Source: Channa striata (lineage: Eukaryota; Chordata; Actinopteri; Anabantiformes; Channidae). From it: DNA of 64,000 bases. A program made the translations under genes and the position numbers. Positions 1 through 12,701 of this stretch are shown here, in pieces; the first letter of the stretch is position 1, and each line of letters begins with the position of its first letter. The notes under the pieces were generated by a model. It was not told the DNA's origin. It did no database searches and was given only the letters and a program-made list of their open reading frames with translations. The stretch covers positions 38,142,875-38,206,874 of the forward strand of contig CM065168.1 in assembly GCA_033026295.1 (NCBI GenBank), written 5' to 3'.

Positions 1-1255
1 TGATTTTGACTTTTTACTTTTAGGGGCATTGAACAAGACATTAGGAACACAAACATGCGTGGAGTCTACAAAGAGGAGTTGTCCTGGTTGTAGTATTCAC
101 ATTGTTCATAACTTTATAATACACTTAAAACATGGTACATTTATACAGAATAGCATCACGTCCTTCAATGTTAAGAAGTTTTACCGCAGTATTTTATTTT
201 TATTCACCTAATTTATATAGAAAAGTAAAATGCTTATTGCTGTTTTTTCTCATAAAACAATACTAACAAACCAAGTGAGTATTAAGAAATTTCCATAATC
301 AACTTGTTTATGCTACTTTAAAATGTTTGTACCTGCTTAAAAATGTAAAAACAAATCTAAATATGACAAGGAACATCACACAGTTGTGGATATAAACAAT
401 GTTCAGTTTTTCCACTGAGGGGCTGTAACTTTTCAACATTATATCTTAAAAAACAAATATTACCAAATAATTGTGGTGACATAAATTGCAAAACCGAAAA
501 TAGTTGGTTTTGAATGAGCAGGATAACTTCAGTTGATCCTGGCACTTGACATACTGACATCTGCTGGAGAGTTATGGTGCTAAAATTATGATCATTTTTA
601 AAATTTGGTGAAAAGCAGCTCCTGTGAAGCTGAGAGGTGTGAGAATCAATTAAACTTAATGGATGAGCAAATACCACTGTTTGGGTAAGATACACATTTA
701 TCATTTAATTAACATTTTACAGTTCTCAAAACTGTCAAAAATAAGCAACTAAAATAATTTTGTTAGTGTAGTTTGCAGCAAGATCTTTTTTTATTTGAAC
801 ATTTCTGGCATTTTCTTACATGACTCAAGTTTTCCAAAGCAGCTTACATGCATTTTTGTGTAAGTCAGTGTCAAACAAGGAAGCATTCATCTCATTTTTG
901 GGATGCTAATTTCACAAATATACAAAACTTTTTCATGAGAAAGTATATATGATTAATTAAAGTAAATAATATTATTGCATTTAATTTTTAGATGTAATGA
1001 GTAATGTAATGCATTAGGTCCACAATTTCTGTACTCAGCTGTTTAGTTACATTTTCAAATATGTAATCTGTTACTTTTAAACTACCAATTTCTGTACTTT
1101 CTGTCACAATAACAGAAATCTGACGTGAATTTTGTGTTTTTGGCATGTGCACTTTAATTGAAGTATATATGTGTGTTCAGGTGTGTGATTTAGACCTGCA
1201 GGATATGCCTCTAGTGCCATAACTTGAAGCCTTGTTGGCAATATGTACTAGACTA
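1..1255. other. AT-rich stretch, no gene recognised
   Basis: Only short ORFs with no recognisable domain and no convincing splice structure. Nothing here resembles the exons of the neighbouring mucin gene. Confidence 0.5.
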
Positions 1256-1261
1256 TTAAAC

Positions 1262-1665
1262 TCAATTGAATTCAATTGAATCCCGTTTTATTTATATAGT
1301 GCCAAGTGACAACATGGTAATCTCAAGCTCCTTTACATAAAAAAGTCAAAACTATAGAGACATTTAGAGAAACCCAACAATTCCCCCTTAATTAGCTATA
1401 GGCAGCAGTAGTGATAAAAAACTTGCTTTAACAGAAGAAACCTCCAGCAGAACCAGGTTCAGGGTGGGCGGCCATCTGCCTTGACCGTTTGAAGTGAGTG
1501 GAAAGTTAAGGGAGAGAAAAGAAAAGAGCATCAAAACCAACAACAAACATTTGGGCAGGTTGGTAGGACCGCAGGAAAACTCATAGCTCCAAAGCCAGGG
1601 ACACCTGAAGACAGGGACAGAGAGAGGGAGACAAAGAGGGAGAAGCAGAACCACTGGAAAAAGGA
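1262..1665. repeat. Common teleost interspersed repeat
   Basis: The block begins near the phrase tttatttatatagtgccaag and continues through text such as cctccagcagaaccaggttc, gtgggcggccatctgcc and a purine-rich tail of GAGA type. I know this order of phrases as a high-copy dispersed repeat of fish genomes. The 88-aa antisense ORF inside it (1388-1654) is a by-product. The copy is diverged, and I do not assign a superfamily. Confidence 0.65.
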
Positions 1666-2553
1666 GACACAGAGCTAATGTCCTAAACTCTGACCGCCAC
1701 TTTTACATTTTTTTAAATATAAGGCTGTACAGTAAAAGAACTATAAATTGGCAAATATGTCAGGTTCCTTTTTAAGGTTGTTGGATAGGTTTATTTTTGT
1801 TTATTCCTAAAGAAACCCTTATCGCTGAGATTGTGAAAATACATTTTAGGTAATAATGAGACAGGCTTAGGTTGTCTAGACATACTTTTCTTTTAATTGA
1901 AGCATCTTCGGTACACAGTAATACATATTTTGTAGGTATCACTATAGTAAAATAATAATGTAATACATAAATATCGTTTTATTGTGTATTCATATGTACA
2001 AAAGTATATTTCAGTTGACATAATACACAATTGTATGATAATACTTATACACTATAATAAAAAACATGACTGGTTAATCATTTAGGAGATTGTTCTGAGG
2101 CAGTTTGTGTTTCTATTTCAGAAACAATAATAAATAAATAGATCGAATAGAAAGTAAAATGTTATAAAAATGCAATAAAATTATTTCTATAAAAATTATT
2201 ATTAAAATTATTCTTTAACTTAAATTTGAATTTAAAAATGATTTGTGATGTGACAAGGTTACAACTGTGGCATTATCTCAGTGTTAGGTGATTAATTACA
2301 GTGATCGCGTTTTAGTGTTTTGGGTACATCCCTCCATCATAGAATGGCTTCTTTGATCTTATCGTTAAGGCCTTTATTTGTTGAATAGTGTGTTCAACTT
2401 TGAATATATTTTCAGTAAATTATCTCCAAGTCATGTACGAATTGCAGTCCTCCAAATTATTCTTGCATTGTCACTGGAAACAAAGTTATTCTTCATACTA
2501 GCCACAGCAGTGATTTGTAAAAGGATTTCACACCTACAGCAGCACTGACACTA

Positions 2554-5500
2554 TCATTGGTTTGTCAGCAGCCATGACAGAAGCACCAGGCAGGATGCAG
2601 TGATGACACTGATCATGTGACTTACTCCACTTGATGTTGCTGTAAATTATGGGAAAATAAATAAGACATTACTTTAACAGAAACATTTGATTTGTATTGT
2701 AAATATTTGGTAAGGCAGCATTTAATGTTGGTTACCTGTGCCATTCACAAAAATGGAGTTTGTGTCAATGTTGAAATCTGTGACATTTGCAGCTGCTGTA
2801 ATTAAAACTTTTGCAATTTCATTGGCGTTTGGGGCGAAACCAGATGAAAATCCAAGCGTCACATTGTTGATGATCGATCCATTACTACAAAGGAAATCCA
2901 CAATTATATTGCATTATACATTGTAATAATGCAGGCTTTTATGATTATGTCAGTATAAAAATTTTAAATTACCTGTATCCAATCACTTCCATGAGAACAT
3001 ATGTAGAAAATGCAGATTTGTAGTAAGGTCCAAGCTGCAAAATTGAAGAAACATTTCTGCTAAGTAAATTTATTGTACTTATGGACTTTTTTTTTTTACA
3101 TGTGCAGTGTTTTTAATGTATTTGCACCATGGAGAATAACTTTTTGCTATTAACATGTTCATTCCATAACATGTTCATTTCATTTTCAGTTTCAGTTTCT
3201 GTATATTTAATCTGAAGTATTTTGTCTATGCAAAAGTATACACTGATATGTTAATTCAGACGTGTTTAAATTAGACTTATTATACAAATATAAAATGTGT
3301 GTGATTAGAAATAGATGAAGAGGTGTTTTCATTTCTCTAATTGCTTCAATTCACTATTATTCTACAGTGTTATTTGAGGGAATTTAATATGTACAGGGCC
3401 CACAATTGGTGTATTGTGAATCAGCCATTTAATGCAGAGCACCAAACCTATAATTATGCATCTTTATACTGACCACTCAAATTAGTTTAAGTAGTTTACA
3501 AATCCTGTGTTTCATTATTGTTAGTCATTACTGTCCATTTATAGCAGTAGTGAATGGACAATTACTTCACATTACTTCTAACTTACAAAGACAGTTTTTT
3601 ATTCCTCCAAGCCCGTCGTAATGTCCATTCATCAAAGTGATTATAATGTTTGTTAATTTGTTTGCTTAATTTATGACTATCTTTTTTTTTACTTTCATGT
3701 ACAGGAAGAATTACTTTAAAGTCATATACTGCAGTTTACATGGTGCAAATGAAAAATATGATGATTTCGATTATTGCTAATAAAGATAAACTACAATAGG
3801 AAAGACCAAAATTCTCCTTCCCCTTATCAAGTGCAGATTGGAGAAAAGGAAGTAAAAATACTACTCACGCTAACAAAATAAAAAAATTAGTTTGCCCATT
3901 CCCGAAAACATTTTATGTTCTAAAAAGTTTCTCATGATTTGGGTTGCCTACCATTCACTATATTTGACTTTACGAGAGATACTTACTAGCGAAATGATCT
4001 TTAAGGTTCGACTTCTAGCTGCTGGGGATGACAGATTCCGCAAGTCGCTTGTAAATGTCTCTTGAGTTTTGAAACTCATGTTTGTTGTAGTGGCTGGCAG
4101 AATAGTTGCTGTAGTTGTTGGTGCAGATGCTGTATTTGTAGGGGGTGATATTGTGTCAGTAACTGTTGTATATGCATTTGTGGCTGTTGTTGCACCAATG
4201 GCTGTAGTTGAAGCTGTAGCAGTTGCTGTTTCACCTGCAGCTGTTGTTGTCGATGTTGCACCAGCTGCTCTTCTTGTTGTGGCTGTTGTGGCAGCCAATG
4301 TGGTAGTTGGAGCTGCAGCTGTTGTGACATCAGTTGATGATGCTGCAGTTGTGGACCTAGCTGTAGTAGTTAAAGCTTCAGGTTCTGTTGCGGCTGCAGT
4401 TATTGAAGCATCAGCTGTTGTTGCTGCTGCAGTTGTTGAAGAATCTCCTGTTGTTTCTTCTATAGTTGTTGGTGCAGCAGCTGTTGTTGCTGCTATCGTT
4501 GTCTTGGCAGGAGCTGCAGTTGTGGCATCAGTTTCTGTTGCTGCTGTAGTTGTGGAAGGAGCTGAAATTGTTGTTGGCACCTCAGCTGTTCCTGGAGCTA
4601 CAGTTGTTGTGACATCAGTTGATGTTGCTGTTGTAGTTGTTGAGGCATCAGCTGTAGTTGAATGAACTGCAGTCGTTGTGACATCAACTGTTATTGCTGC
4701 TATAGTTGTCGTGGAAGGACCAGTAGTTGTCACATTAGCTGTTGGTGGAGGTGTAGCTGATGTTGGGACATCAATTGTTTTTGCTGCTGCAGCTGTTGAA
4801 AAATCAGATGTTGTTGCTGCTGCAGATGTTGTGGCATCAGCTGTTGTAGTTGCTGTGGCTGTTGTGGCAGGCACTGTAGTAGTTGTAGCTACAGTTGTTG
4901 TGACATCAATTGATGTTGCTGCAGTTGTTGAGGCATCAGCTGTTGTCGCATCAGTTTCTGTTACTCCTGTAATTGTGGCAGAAGCTGCAGTATTTGTTGC
5001 CACATCAGATGTTGTTGGAGGTGCAGCTGTTGTTGTGACATCAATTGTTGTTGCGGCTGTAGCTGTTGTGGTAGCCACTGTGGTAGTAGGTATTGCAGTT
5101 TTTGTGGGATCAGTTTCTGTTGCTACTGTAGTTGTTGTTACAGGAGCTGCCGTTGTTGTGGGATCAGTTTCTGTTGCTGCTGTAGTTGTGGAATCAGCTG
5201 TTGTTGCTGCTGTAGCTGTTGTGACAGCCACTGTAGTAGTTGGAGCTGCAGTTGTCATGATATCAGTTGCTGTTGCTGCAGTTGTTGAGGCATCAGCTGT
5301 TGTAGTTGCTGTAGCTGTTTTGGCAGCCACTGTGGTAGTAGGAATTGCAGTTGTTGTGGCATCAGTTTCTGTTGCTGCTGTAGTTGTTGTTACAGGAGCT
5401 GCCGTTGTTGTGGCATCAGTTTCTGTTGCTGCTGTAGTTGTGGAAGGAACTGTTTTTGTTGCTGTGGATGTTGTGGCAGCCACTGTAGTAGTTGGAGCTG

Positions 5501-8500
5501 CAGTTGTCGTGATATCAGTTGCTGTTGCTGCAGTTGTTGAGGCATCAGCTGTTGTAGTTGCTGTAGCTGTTGTGGCAGCCACTGTGGTAGTAGGAATTGC
5601 AGTTGTTGTGGCATCAGTTTCTGTTGCTGCTGTAGTTGTTGTTACAGGAGCTGCCGTTGTTGTGGCATCAGTTTCTGTTGCTGCTGTAGTTGTGGAAGGA
5701 ACTGTTTTTGTTGCTGTGGATGTTGTGGCAGCCACTGTAGTAGTTGGAGCTGCAGTTGTCGTGACATCAGTTGCTGTTGCTGTTGTAGTTATTGTTACAG
5801 CAGCTGTTGTTGCTTCTATAGTTGTGATGGCAGCCATTGTGGTAGTAGGAACTGCAGTTGTTGTGGCATCAGTTTCTGTTGCTGCTGTAGTTGTGGCAGG
5901 AGCTGAAATTGTTGTTGCCACGTCAGCTGTTGTTGGAGGTGCAGTTGTTGTTGTGACGTCAATTGGTGTTACTTCTGCAGTTGTTGAAGAATCAGCTGTT
6001 GTTGCTGCTGCAGATGTTGTGGCATCAGCTATTGTAGTTGCTGTGGCTGTTGTGGCAGCCACTGTGGTAGTTGTAGCTGCTGTAGTTGTGACATCAGCTG
6101 TTGTAGTTGCTGTGGCTATTGTGACAGCCACTGTAGTAGTTGGAGCTGCAGTTGTCGTGACATCAGTTGCTGTTGCTGCAGTTGTTGAGGCATCAGCTGT
6201 TGTTGTTGCTATGGCTGTTGTGGCAGCCACTGTGGTAGTAGGAATTTCAGTTGTTGTGGCATCAGTTTCTGTTGCTGCTGTAGTTGTTGTTACAGGAGCT
6301 GCCGTTGTTGTGGCATCAGTTTCTGTTGCTGCTGTAGTTGTGGAAGGAGCTGTTGTTGTTGCTGTAGCTGTTGTGACAGCCACTGTAGTAGTTGGAGCTT
6401 GAGTTGTCGTGACATCGGTTGCTGTTGCTGCAGTTGTTGAGGCATCAGCTGTTGTAGTTGCTGGGGCTGTTGTGGCAGCCACTGTGGTAGTAAGAATTGC
6501 AGTTGTTGTGGCATCAGTTTCTGTTGCTGCTGTAGTTGTTGTTACAGGAGCTGCCGTTGTTGTGGCATCAGTTGCTGTTGCTGTTGTAATTGTTGAAACA
6601 TCTGCTGTTGTTGCTGCTGTAGTTATTGTTGCAGCAGCTGTTGTTGCTGCTATAGTTGTCATGGCAGCCACTGTGGTAGTAGGAACTGCAGTTTTTGTGG
6701 CATCAGTTTCTGTTGCTGCTGTAGTTGTGGCAGGAGCTGAAATTGTTGTTGCCATGTCAGCTGTTGTTGGAGCTGCAGTTGTTGTGACATCAACTGTTAT
6801 TTCTGCTGTAGTTGTCTTGGCAGGCGTTGCAGTTGTCACATCAGCTTTCGTTAGAGGTGCAGTTGTTGTTGTGACGTCAATTGGTGTTACTTCTGCAGTT
6901 GTTGAAGAATCAGCTGTTGTTGCTGCTGCAGATGTTGTGGCATCAGCTGTTGTAGTTGCTATGGCTATTGTGGCAGCCACTGTAGTAGTTGGAGCTGCAG
7001 TTGTCGTGACATCAGTTGCTGTTGCTGCAGTTGTTGAGGCATCAGCTGTTGTTGTTGCTGTAGCTGTTGTGGCAGCCACTGTGGTAGTAGGAATTTCAGT
7101 TGTTGTGGCATCAGTTTCTGTTGCTGCTGTAGTTGTTGTTACAGGAGCTGCCGTTGTTGTGGCATCAGTTGATGTTGCTCCTGCAGATGTTGTGGCATCA
7201 GCTGTTGTAGTTGCTGTAGCTGTTGTGACAGCCACTGTAGTAGTTGGAGCTGCAGTTGTCGTGACATCAGTTTCTGTTGCTGCTGTAGTTGTGGCAGGAG
7301 CTGAAATTGTTGTTGCCACGTCAGCTGTTGTGACAGCCACTGTAGTAGTTGGAGCTTGAGTTGTCGTGACATCGGTTGCTGTTGCTGCAGTTGTTGAGGC
7401 ATCAGCTGTTGTAGTTGCTGGGGCTGTTGTGGCAGCCACTGTGGTAGTAAGAATTGCAGTTGTTGTGGCATCAGTTTCTGTTGCTGCTGTAGTTGTTGTT
7501 ACAGGAGCTGCCGTTGTTGTGGCATCAGTTGCTGTTGCTGTTGTAATTGTTGAAACATCTGCTGTTGTTGCTGCTGTAGTTATTGTTGCAGCAGCTGTTG
7601 TTGCTGCTATAGTTGTCATGGCAGCCACTGTGGTAGTAGGAACTGCAGTTTTTGTGGCATCAGTTTCTGTTGCTGCTGTAGTTGTGGCAGGGCTGAAATT
7701 GTTGTTGCCATGTCAGCTGTTGTTGGAGCTGCAGTTGTTGTGACATCAACTGTTATTTCTGCTGTAGTTGTCTTGGCAGGCGTTGCAGTTGTCACATCAG
7801 CTTTCGTTAGAGGTGCAGTTGTTGTTGTGACGTCAATTGGTGTTACTTCTGCAGTTGTTGAAGAATCAGCTGTTGTTGCTGCTGCAGATGTTGTGGCATC
7901 AGCTGTTGTAGTTGCTATGGCTATTGTGGCAGCCACTGTAGTAGTTGGAGCTGCAGTTGTCGTGACATCAGTTGCTGTTGCTGCAGTTGTTGAGGCATCA
8001 GCTGTTGTTGTTGCTGTAGCTGTTGTGGCAGCCACTGTGGTAGTAGGAATTTCAGTTGTTGTGGCATCAGTTTCTGTTGCTGCTGTAGTTGTTGTTACAG
8101 GAGCTGCCGTTGTTGTGGCATCAGTTGATGTTGCTCCTGCAGATGTTGTGGCATCAGCTGTTGTAGTTGCTGTAGCTGTTGTGACAGCCACTGTAGTAGT
8201 TGGAGCTGCAGTTGTCGTGACATCAGTTTCTGTTGCTGCTGTAGTTGTGGCAGGAGCTGAAATTGTTGTTGCCACGTCAGCTGTTGTTGGACCTGTGGTT
8301 GTTGTGGCATCAGTTGTAGTTATTGGAGCTGTAGTTGTTGTGACATCAACTGTTATTGCTGCTGTAGTTGTCTTGGCAGGAGCTGCAGTTGTCACATCAG
8401 CATTTTTTGGAGGTGCAGTTGTTGTTGTGACATCAATTGGTGTTACTTCTGCAGTTGTTGAAGAATCAGCTGTTGTTGCTGCTGCAGATGTTGTGGCATC

Positions 8501-10843
8501 AGCTGTTGTAGTTGCTGTGGCTGTTGTGGCAGCTACTGTAGTAGATGGAGCTGCAGTTGTCGTGACATCAGTGGATGCTGCTGTAGTTGTTGAAATATCC
8601 GCTGTTGTTGCGGCTGTAGTTGTTGTTGAAGCAGCTGTTGTTGCTGCTATAGTTGTCGTGGCAGGAGCTGCAGTTGTTGCGGCATCAGTTTCTGTTGCTG
8701 CAGTAGATGTGGCAGGAGCTGAAATTGTTGTTACCACGTCAGCTGTTGTTGGAGCTGGAGTTGTTGTGGCATCAGTTGTAGTAATTGGAGCTGTAGTTGT
8801 TATGACATCAACTGTTATTGCTGCTATAGTTGTAGTGGCAGGAGGTGCAGTTGTCACATCAGCTTTTGTTGGAGGTGCAGCTGTTGTGAGATCAGTTGAT
8901 GTTTCTGCAGTTGTTGAGGCATCAGCTGTTGTTGCTGCTGTGGCTGTTGTGGTAGTACCTGTAGTAGTTGGAGCTATAGTTCTTGATGCTTCAACTGTTA
9001 TTGCAGCAGCAGTTGTTGGAGGTACAGCTGTTGTTGTGGCATCATTTGTTGTTGCTGCTGCATTTGTTGAAGAATCAGCTGTTGTTGCTGCTGCAGATGT
9101 TGTGGCATCAGCTGTTGTAGTTGCTGTGGCTGTTGTGGCAGCCACTGTAATAGTTGGAGCTGCAGTTGTCGTGACATCAGTGGATGTTGCTGCAGTTGTT
9201 GTGTCATCAGTTGCTGTTGTTGCTGTAGTTGTTGAAACATCCGTTTTTGTTGCTGCTGTAATTGTTGTTGAAGCAGCTGTTGTTGCTGCTATAGTTGTCG
9301 TGGCAGGAGCTGCAGTTGATATGGCATCAGTTTCTGTTGCTGCTGTAATTGTTGTTGAAGCAGCTGTTGTTGCTGCTATAGTTGTCGTGGCAGGAGCTGC
9401 AGTTGATATGGCATCAGTTTCTGTTGCTGCTGTAGTTGTGGCAGGAGCTGAAATTGTTGTTGCCACATCAGCTGTTTTTTGAGCTGCAGTTGTTGTGGCT
9501 TCAGTTTCTGTTGCAGCTGCAGTTGTTGAAGCATCATCTGTTGTTCCTGCTGTAGTCGTTGAGGCATCAGCTGTTGTTGTTGCTGTAGCTGTTGTGCCAG
9601 CCACTGTAGTAGTTGGAGCTGTTGTCACTGTGGCATCAGTTGCTGTTGCTCCGTTAGTTGTTGAGGCATCAGCTGTAGTCATTGGAACTGCAGTCGTTGT
9701 GACATCACCTGTTGTTGCTGCTGTAGTTGCTGTCCCATGAGCTGCAGTTGTTGTGGCATCAGTTGATGTTGCTGCTGTAGTTATTGAGGCATCAGCTGTA
9801 GTTGTTGGAACTGCAGTAGTGACATCGGTCGTTGTTGCTGCTGTAGTTGTTGTGGCATGAGCTGCAGTTGTCCCATCAGCTTCTGTTTGAGGTGCAGTTG
9901 TTGTGGCAGCCACTGTGGTAGTTGGAACTGCAGTTGTTGTGGCATCAGTTGTTGTTGCTGCTGTAGTGGTTGAGACATCTGCTGTTGTTGCAGGAGCTGT
10001 AGTTGTTGTGGCATCAATTTCTTTTCCTGCTGTAGTTGTAGCAGGAGCTGAAATTGTTGTTGCCACGTCAGCTGTTGTTGGAGCTGTAGTTGTTGTGTCA
10101 TTAGTTTGTGTTGGTGCTGTAGTTGTTGAGGCATCAGCTGTTATTGCAGCTGTAGTTGTCGTGGCAGGAGCTGCAGTTGTCACATCATCTGTTGTTGGAG
10201 GTGCAGCTGTTGTTGTGGCATCAGTTGATGTTGCTGCTGCAGATGTTGTGGCATCAGCTGTTGTAGTTGCTGTGGCTGTTGTGGCAGCCACTGTAGTTGG
10301 AGCTGCAGTTGTCGTGACATCAGTTAATGTTGCTGTAGTTGTTGAGGCATCAGCTGTTGTCACATCAGTTTCTGTTGCTGCTGTAATTGTGGCAGAAGCT
10401 GCAGTGTTTGTTGCTACATCAGCTGTTGTTGAAGGTGCAGTTGTTATTACATCAAGTGTTGATGGCGCTTCAGTTGTTGTGGCATCACTTTCTGTTTCTG
10501 CTGTAGTTGTCGTAGCAGAATCAGCTGTTGTTGGAGGTGCAGCTGTTGTTGTGACATCAATTGTTGTCGCGGCTGTAGCTGTTGTGACAGCCACTGTAGT
10601 AGTTGGAGCTGTAGTGGTTGTTGCAGCAGCTGCAGTTGTTACTTCGTTTATTGTGGTTGCACTTGAATTCAGAACAGTAGTCTGAGCAGTGACTGGTATA
10701 GAGGAAAGCTCAAATGCCACTGTATTTAAAGAGCAGAAATATTATTATATATTTTTCCTGTGAACACCTTTATTTTTTATTACAGTATGCAATTACTTAC
10801 CTGTAAGTATCAGCAAATGCGACATTGCTTGTCCAACACCCAT
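2554..10843 (-). CDS. Large Thr/Ala-rich SEA-domain mucin, GPI-type C-terminus (mucin A); frame broken once as assembled
   Basis: Coding exons, in gene order: 10801-10843, 3987-10719, 2973-3034, 2736-2884, 2554-2639. Splice sites are GT-AG with matching phases. Exon 1 plus the start of exon 2 give a signal peptide (MGVGQAMSHLLILTVAF, probable cut after VTAQ). The 6.7-kb exon encodes more than 2200 residues of Thr/Ala repeats with Asp, Val, Ser and Pro, a dense O-glycosylation substrate. An SEA domain follows (starts SFKTQETFTSDLRNLSSP; GSI at the usual self-cleavage position). The end, TSSGVSHMISVITASCLVLL and a few more residues, has a small-residue omega-like site and a hydrophobic tail without a cytoplasmic part, as in GPI signals. 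A missing base near 7690 shifts the frame: reading stops at 7616 (about 1048 aa). With one extra base the full protein would be about 2357 aa. Role inferred: cell-surface or mucus barrier glycoprotein. The exact family is not recognised. Confidence 0.8.
3430..3745 (-). repeat. Local dispersed repeat family, copy 1 (inverted)
   Basis: Lies in the intron between the repeat exon and the next exon of mucin A. Its reverse complement matches 27885-28200: shared phrases include cctataattatgcat, agtttacaaa, gtccattcatcaaagtga and catatactgcag, in the same order. I see no coding capacity or clear terminal repeats. Confidence 0.65.
6367..8279 (-). repeat. 957-bp tandem duplication inside the mucin A repeat exon
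   Basis: Copy 1 is 6367-7323 and copy 2 is 7324-8279. By eye they are identical except that copy 2 lacks one A at about 7690 (tggcagggctg against tggcaggagctg at 6729). The unit is 319 codons, so the duplication itself kept the frame and the later deletion broke it. Such identity in otherwise diverged repeat DNA means a very recent event or an assembly artefact. Confidence 0.9.
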
Positions 10844-12701
10844 TGTTTCTGCTTCTGAAACTACAACAATTGACAGTACAGAGACTTGATCACAAATGCT
10901 GTTTGTCCACAGCAGAGTTTGTGATGTTTTTATAGCTCAGTTTGAAATGATAACATATTTTGATTTTGGCTTGAGCGACAGACGAAGTTGTTATGTGATA
11001 AGGCTGTTTCATATGGCCATTATTTACACTGGTTCATATATAATGATAATAGATCGAAGATCTCACAGCCTGCTAAGTACACCTGAATTTTTTGCTGTTA
11101 AACAAGTCTGATTAGTGGTGTGTGGTGTTGCTGATCATGAAAAAATTAGCTGCTAATAATGTTAATCTAAGTTTAGTGAGAATACTTGCAGCCTCTGTAA
11201 GCCTAGCACCACTTACACCTACCACTAATGTATGAATGTATTTATATCCAACATGATCCGTTAGTAACTTTCACTTTTTGGATGTGGCATTAATTAAAAA
11301 TTTCTGCATGTTTAATTAAATTCAAATTTTTTACATATTTGTTTTACAATTTGTGCAGGATCTTATAAAGTGTCTTGCACAATTGAGCTGTCACTAAGCT
11401 GTAGCTTCTTATACTCAACACTGATAGATATCAAAACTTCACAACAATATTCTTTTAGACTAAAACAATTCTAAAGCTATTTATCTCATAGGGACTATGC
11501 AAGCCCTTGTTAACCATTGTTTTAAGAATGATGGTGCTAATACCTATTTTGAGTCACTGTTGCCCAATCACAGACTTGTTATAACAATGCACAAAGCTGA
11601 GCTGAACTAATCATTATTAAAAATGGAAAGAAATCCCTAGTTTAGTCCATTGTTTTTGTATGTATGTAAAACGGTTTGTATGTATCAGTAAACCTACTTT
11701 GCATTGTATTTGTGTAGTACTTGTTCTTGAAAAATTGATTTTTATTTTTTGTATAAAAACCCAAAATTAATTGTGTATTGCATTTTCTGGCTGTGTTGTT
11801 GGGCAGTTTATTTAAGAGGCTCCATTATAAACACAACTTCTTTGTTGTAGGCAAATTTCCTTTTTGCTTTTGATTCTTATTTTTTATATTTTTAATACTT
11901 TAATGTGATGTCACCACTGAAAAAATTACAAATTCTTCATTCTGCAATGATTGATATCAAGTAGCCCTACTTCCTTGTACTTTAAGAACCAAATATATAC
12001 AAATAATATACCAAGATAGCTGAGGCATGAGTAATAAGACAAATATTAACAGTTAATTAATGTTAAAAAGGACATCTTTGGTTGTGTAACAGATTTGAAA
12101 ATATATTTGTTACTAGACAATAAATGTAACAATGTCGCTTGTCAAATGATTTTTGACATTCTTTAAACAATATTTTGCCCAATATATTATATATTGCCCA
12201 CCTCATCTCTCTGATAATGTTTTTTCTTCAATTATTTTTATATTTTTATATTTATTTATGTGGCTAAGAAAGGGTTTAAAGAAGGATTATTTTCTAATTA
12301 TTTTATGCGTCTACTGTAATGAGTAAGAGTGCAGTCTTGAATATTTTTTCACTTGGTCCTTAAAAATAATAGATACATGTGATTTTAAAGTAAAATATTT
12401 TTTATGCTTCCATTTCTTTGAACTTTTTTGTCAAACGTACAGGATGATTAAAAAAAGAAAGCACTGTAAATGTTACAATAACCTAAAAAGCTGTCTTACC
12501 TGTTTTGTGTGATGCCTGACTAACCTACTAAACTGACATATACTGTAGTTTAATAAAAATACAAGCACCAAATGTACTTACCCAAAGCAATCTTCCAAAT
12601 CTATAAAAAAAAATGTATTTTAGAGTTGCTGTCTTTTAGAAGCTCCTTAGGTTCCTAAGTGCATCTAATGTGAGGCACCTGTTGATGCTTTCTTATATAT
12701 T
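10801..12701 (-). promoter_or_regulatory. Mucin A promoter, non-coding exon 1 and 5'UTR intron
   Basis: A TATA box (AATATATAA on the minus strand, 12693-12701) lies about 110 bp above a splice donor at 12582/12581 (ggtaagtaca). The probable start of transcription is near 12665. The intron runs to an acceptor before 10854 (tttcag), 11 bases ahead of the ATG at 10843. TATA, exon and donor are all conserved in mucin B, which supports the model. Nothing else is recognised in the 1.7-kb intron. Confidence 0.65.

Noticed and set aside
4076..10134. Gln/Leu-rich minus-strand ORFs (polyQ-like)
   Set aside because: Alternative frame of the mucin repeat; no continuation into the SEA exons.
4069..10685. 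Long plus-strand ORFs rich in Val and Ala opposite mucin A
   Set aside because: They are the exact antisense reading of Thr/Ala codons (ACA/GCA read back as TGT/TGC and related frames). They have no splice, start or promoter logic, and frames stay open only because the repeat lacks stops.
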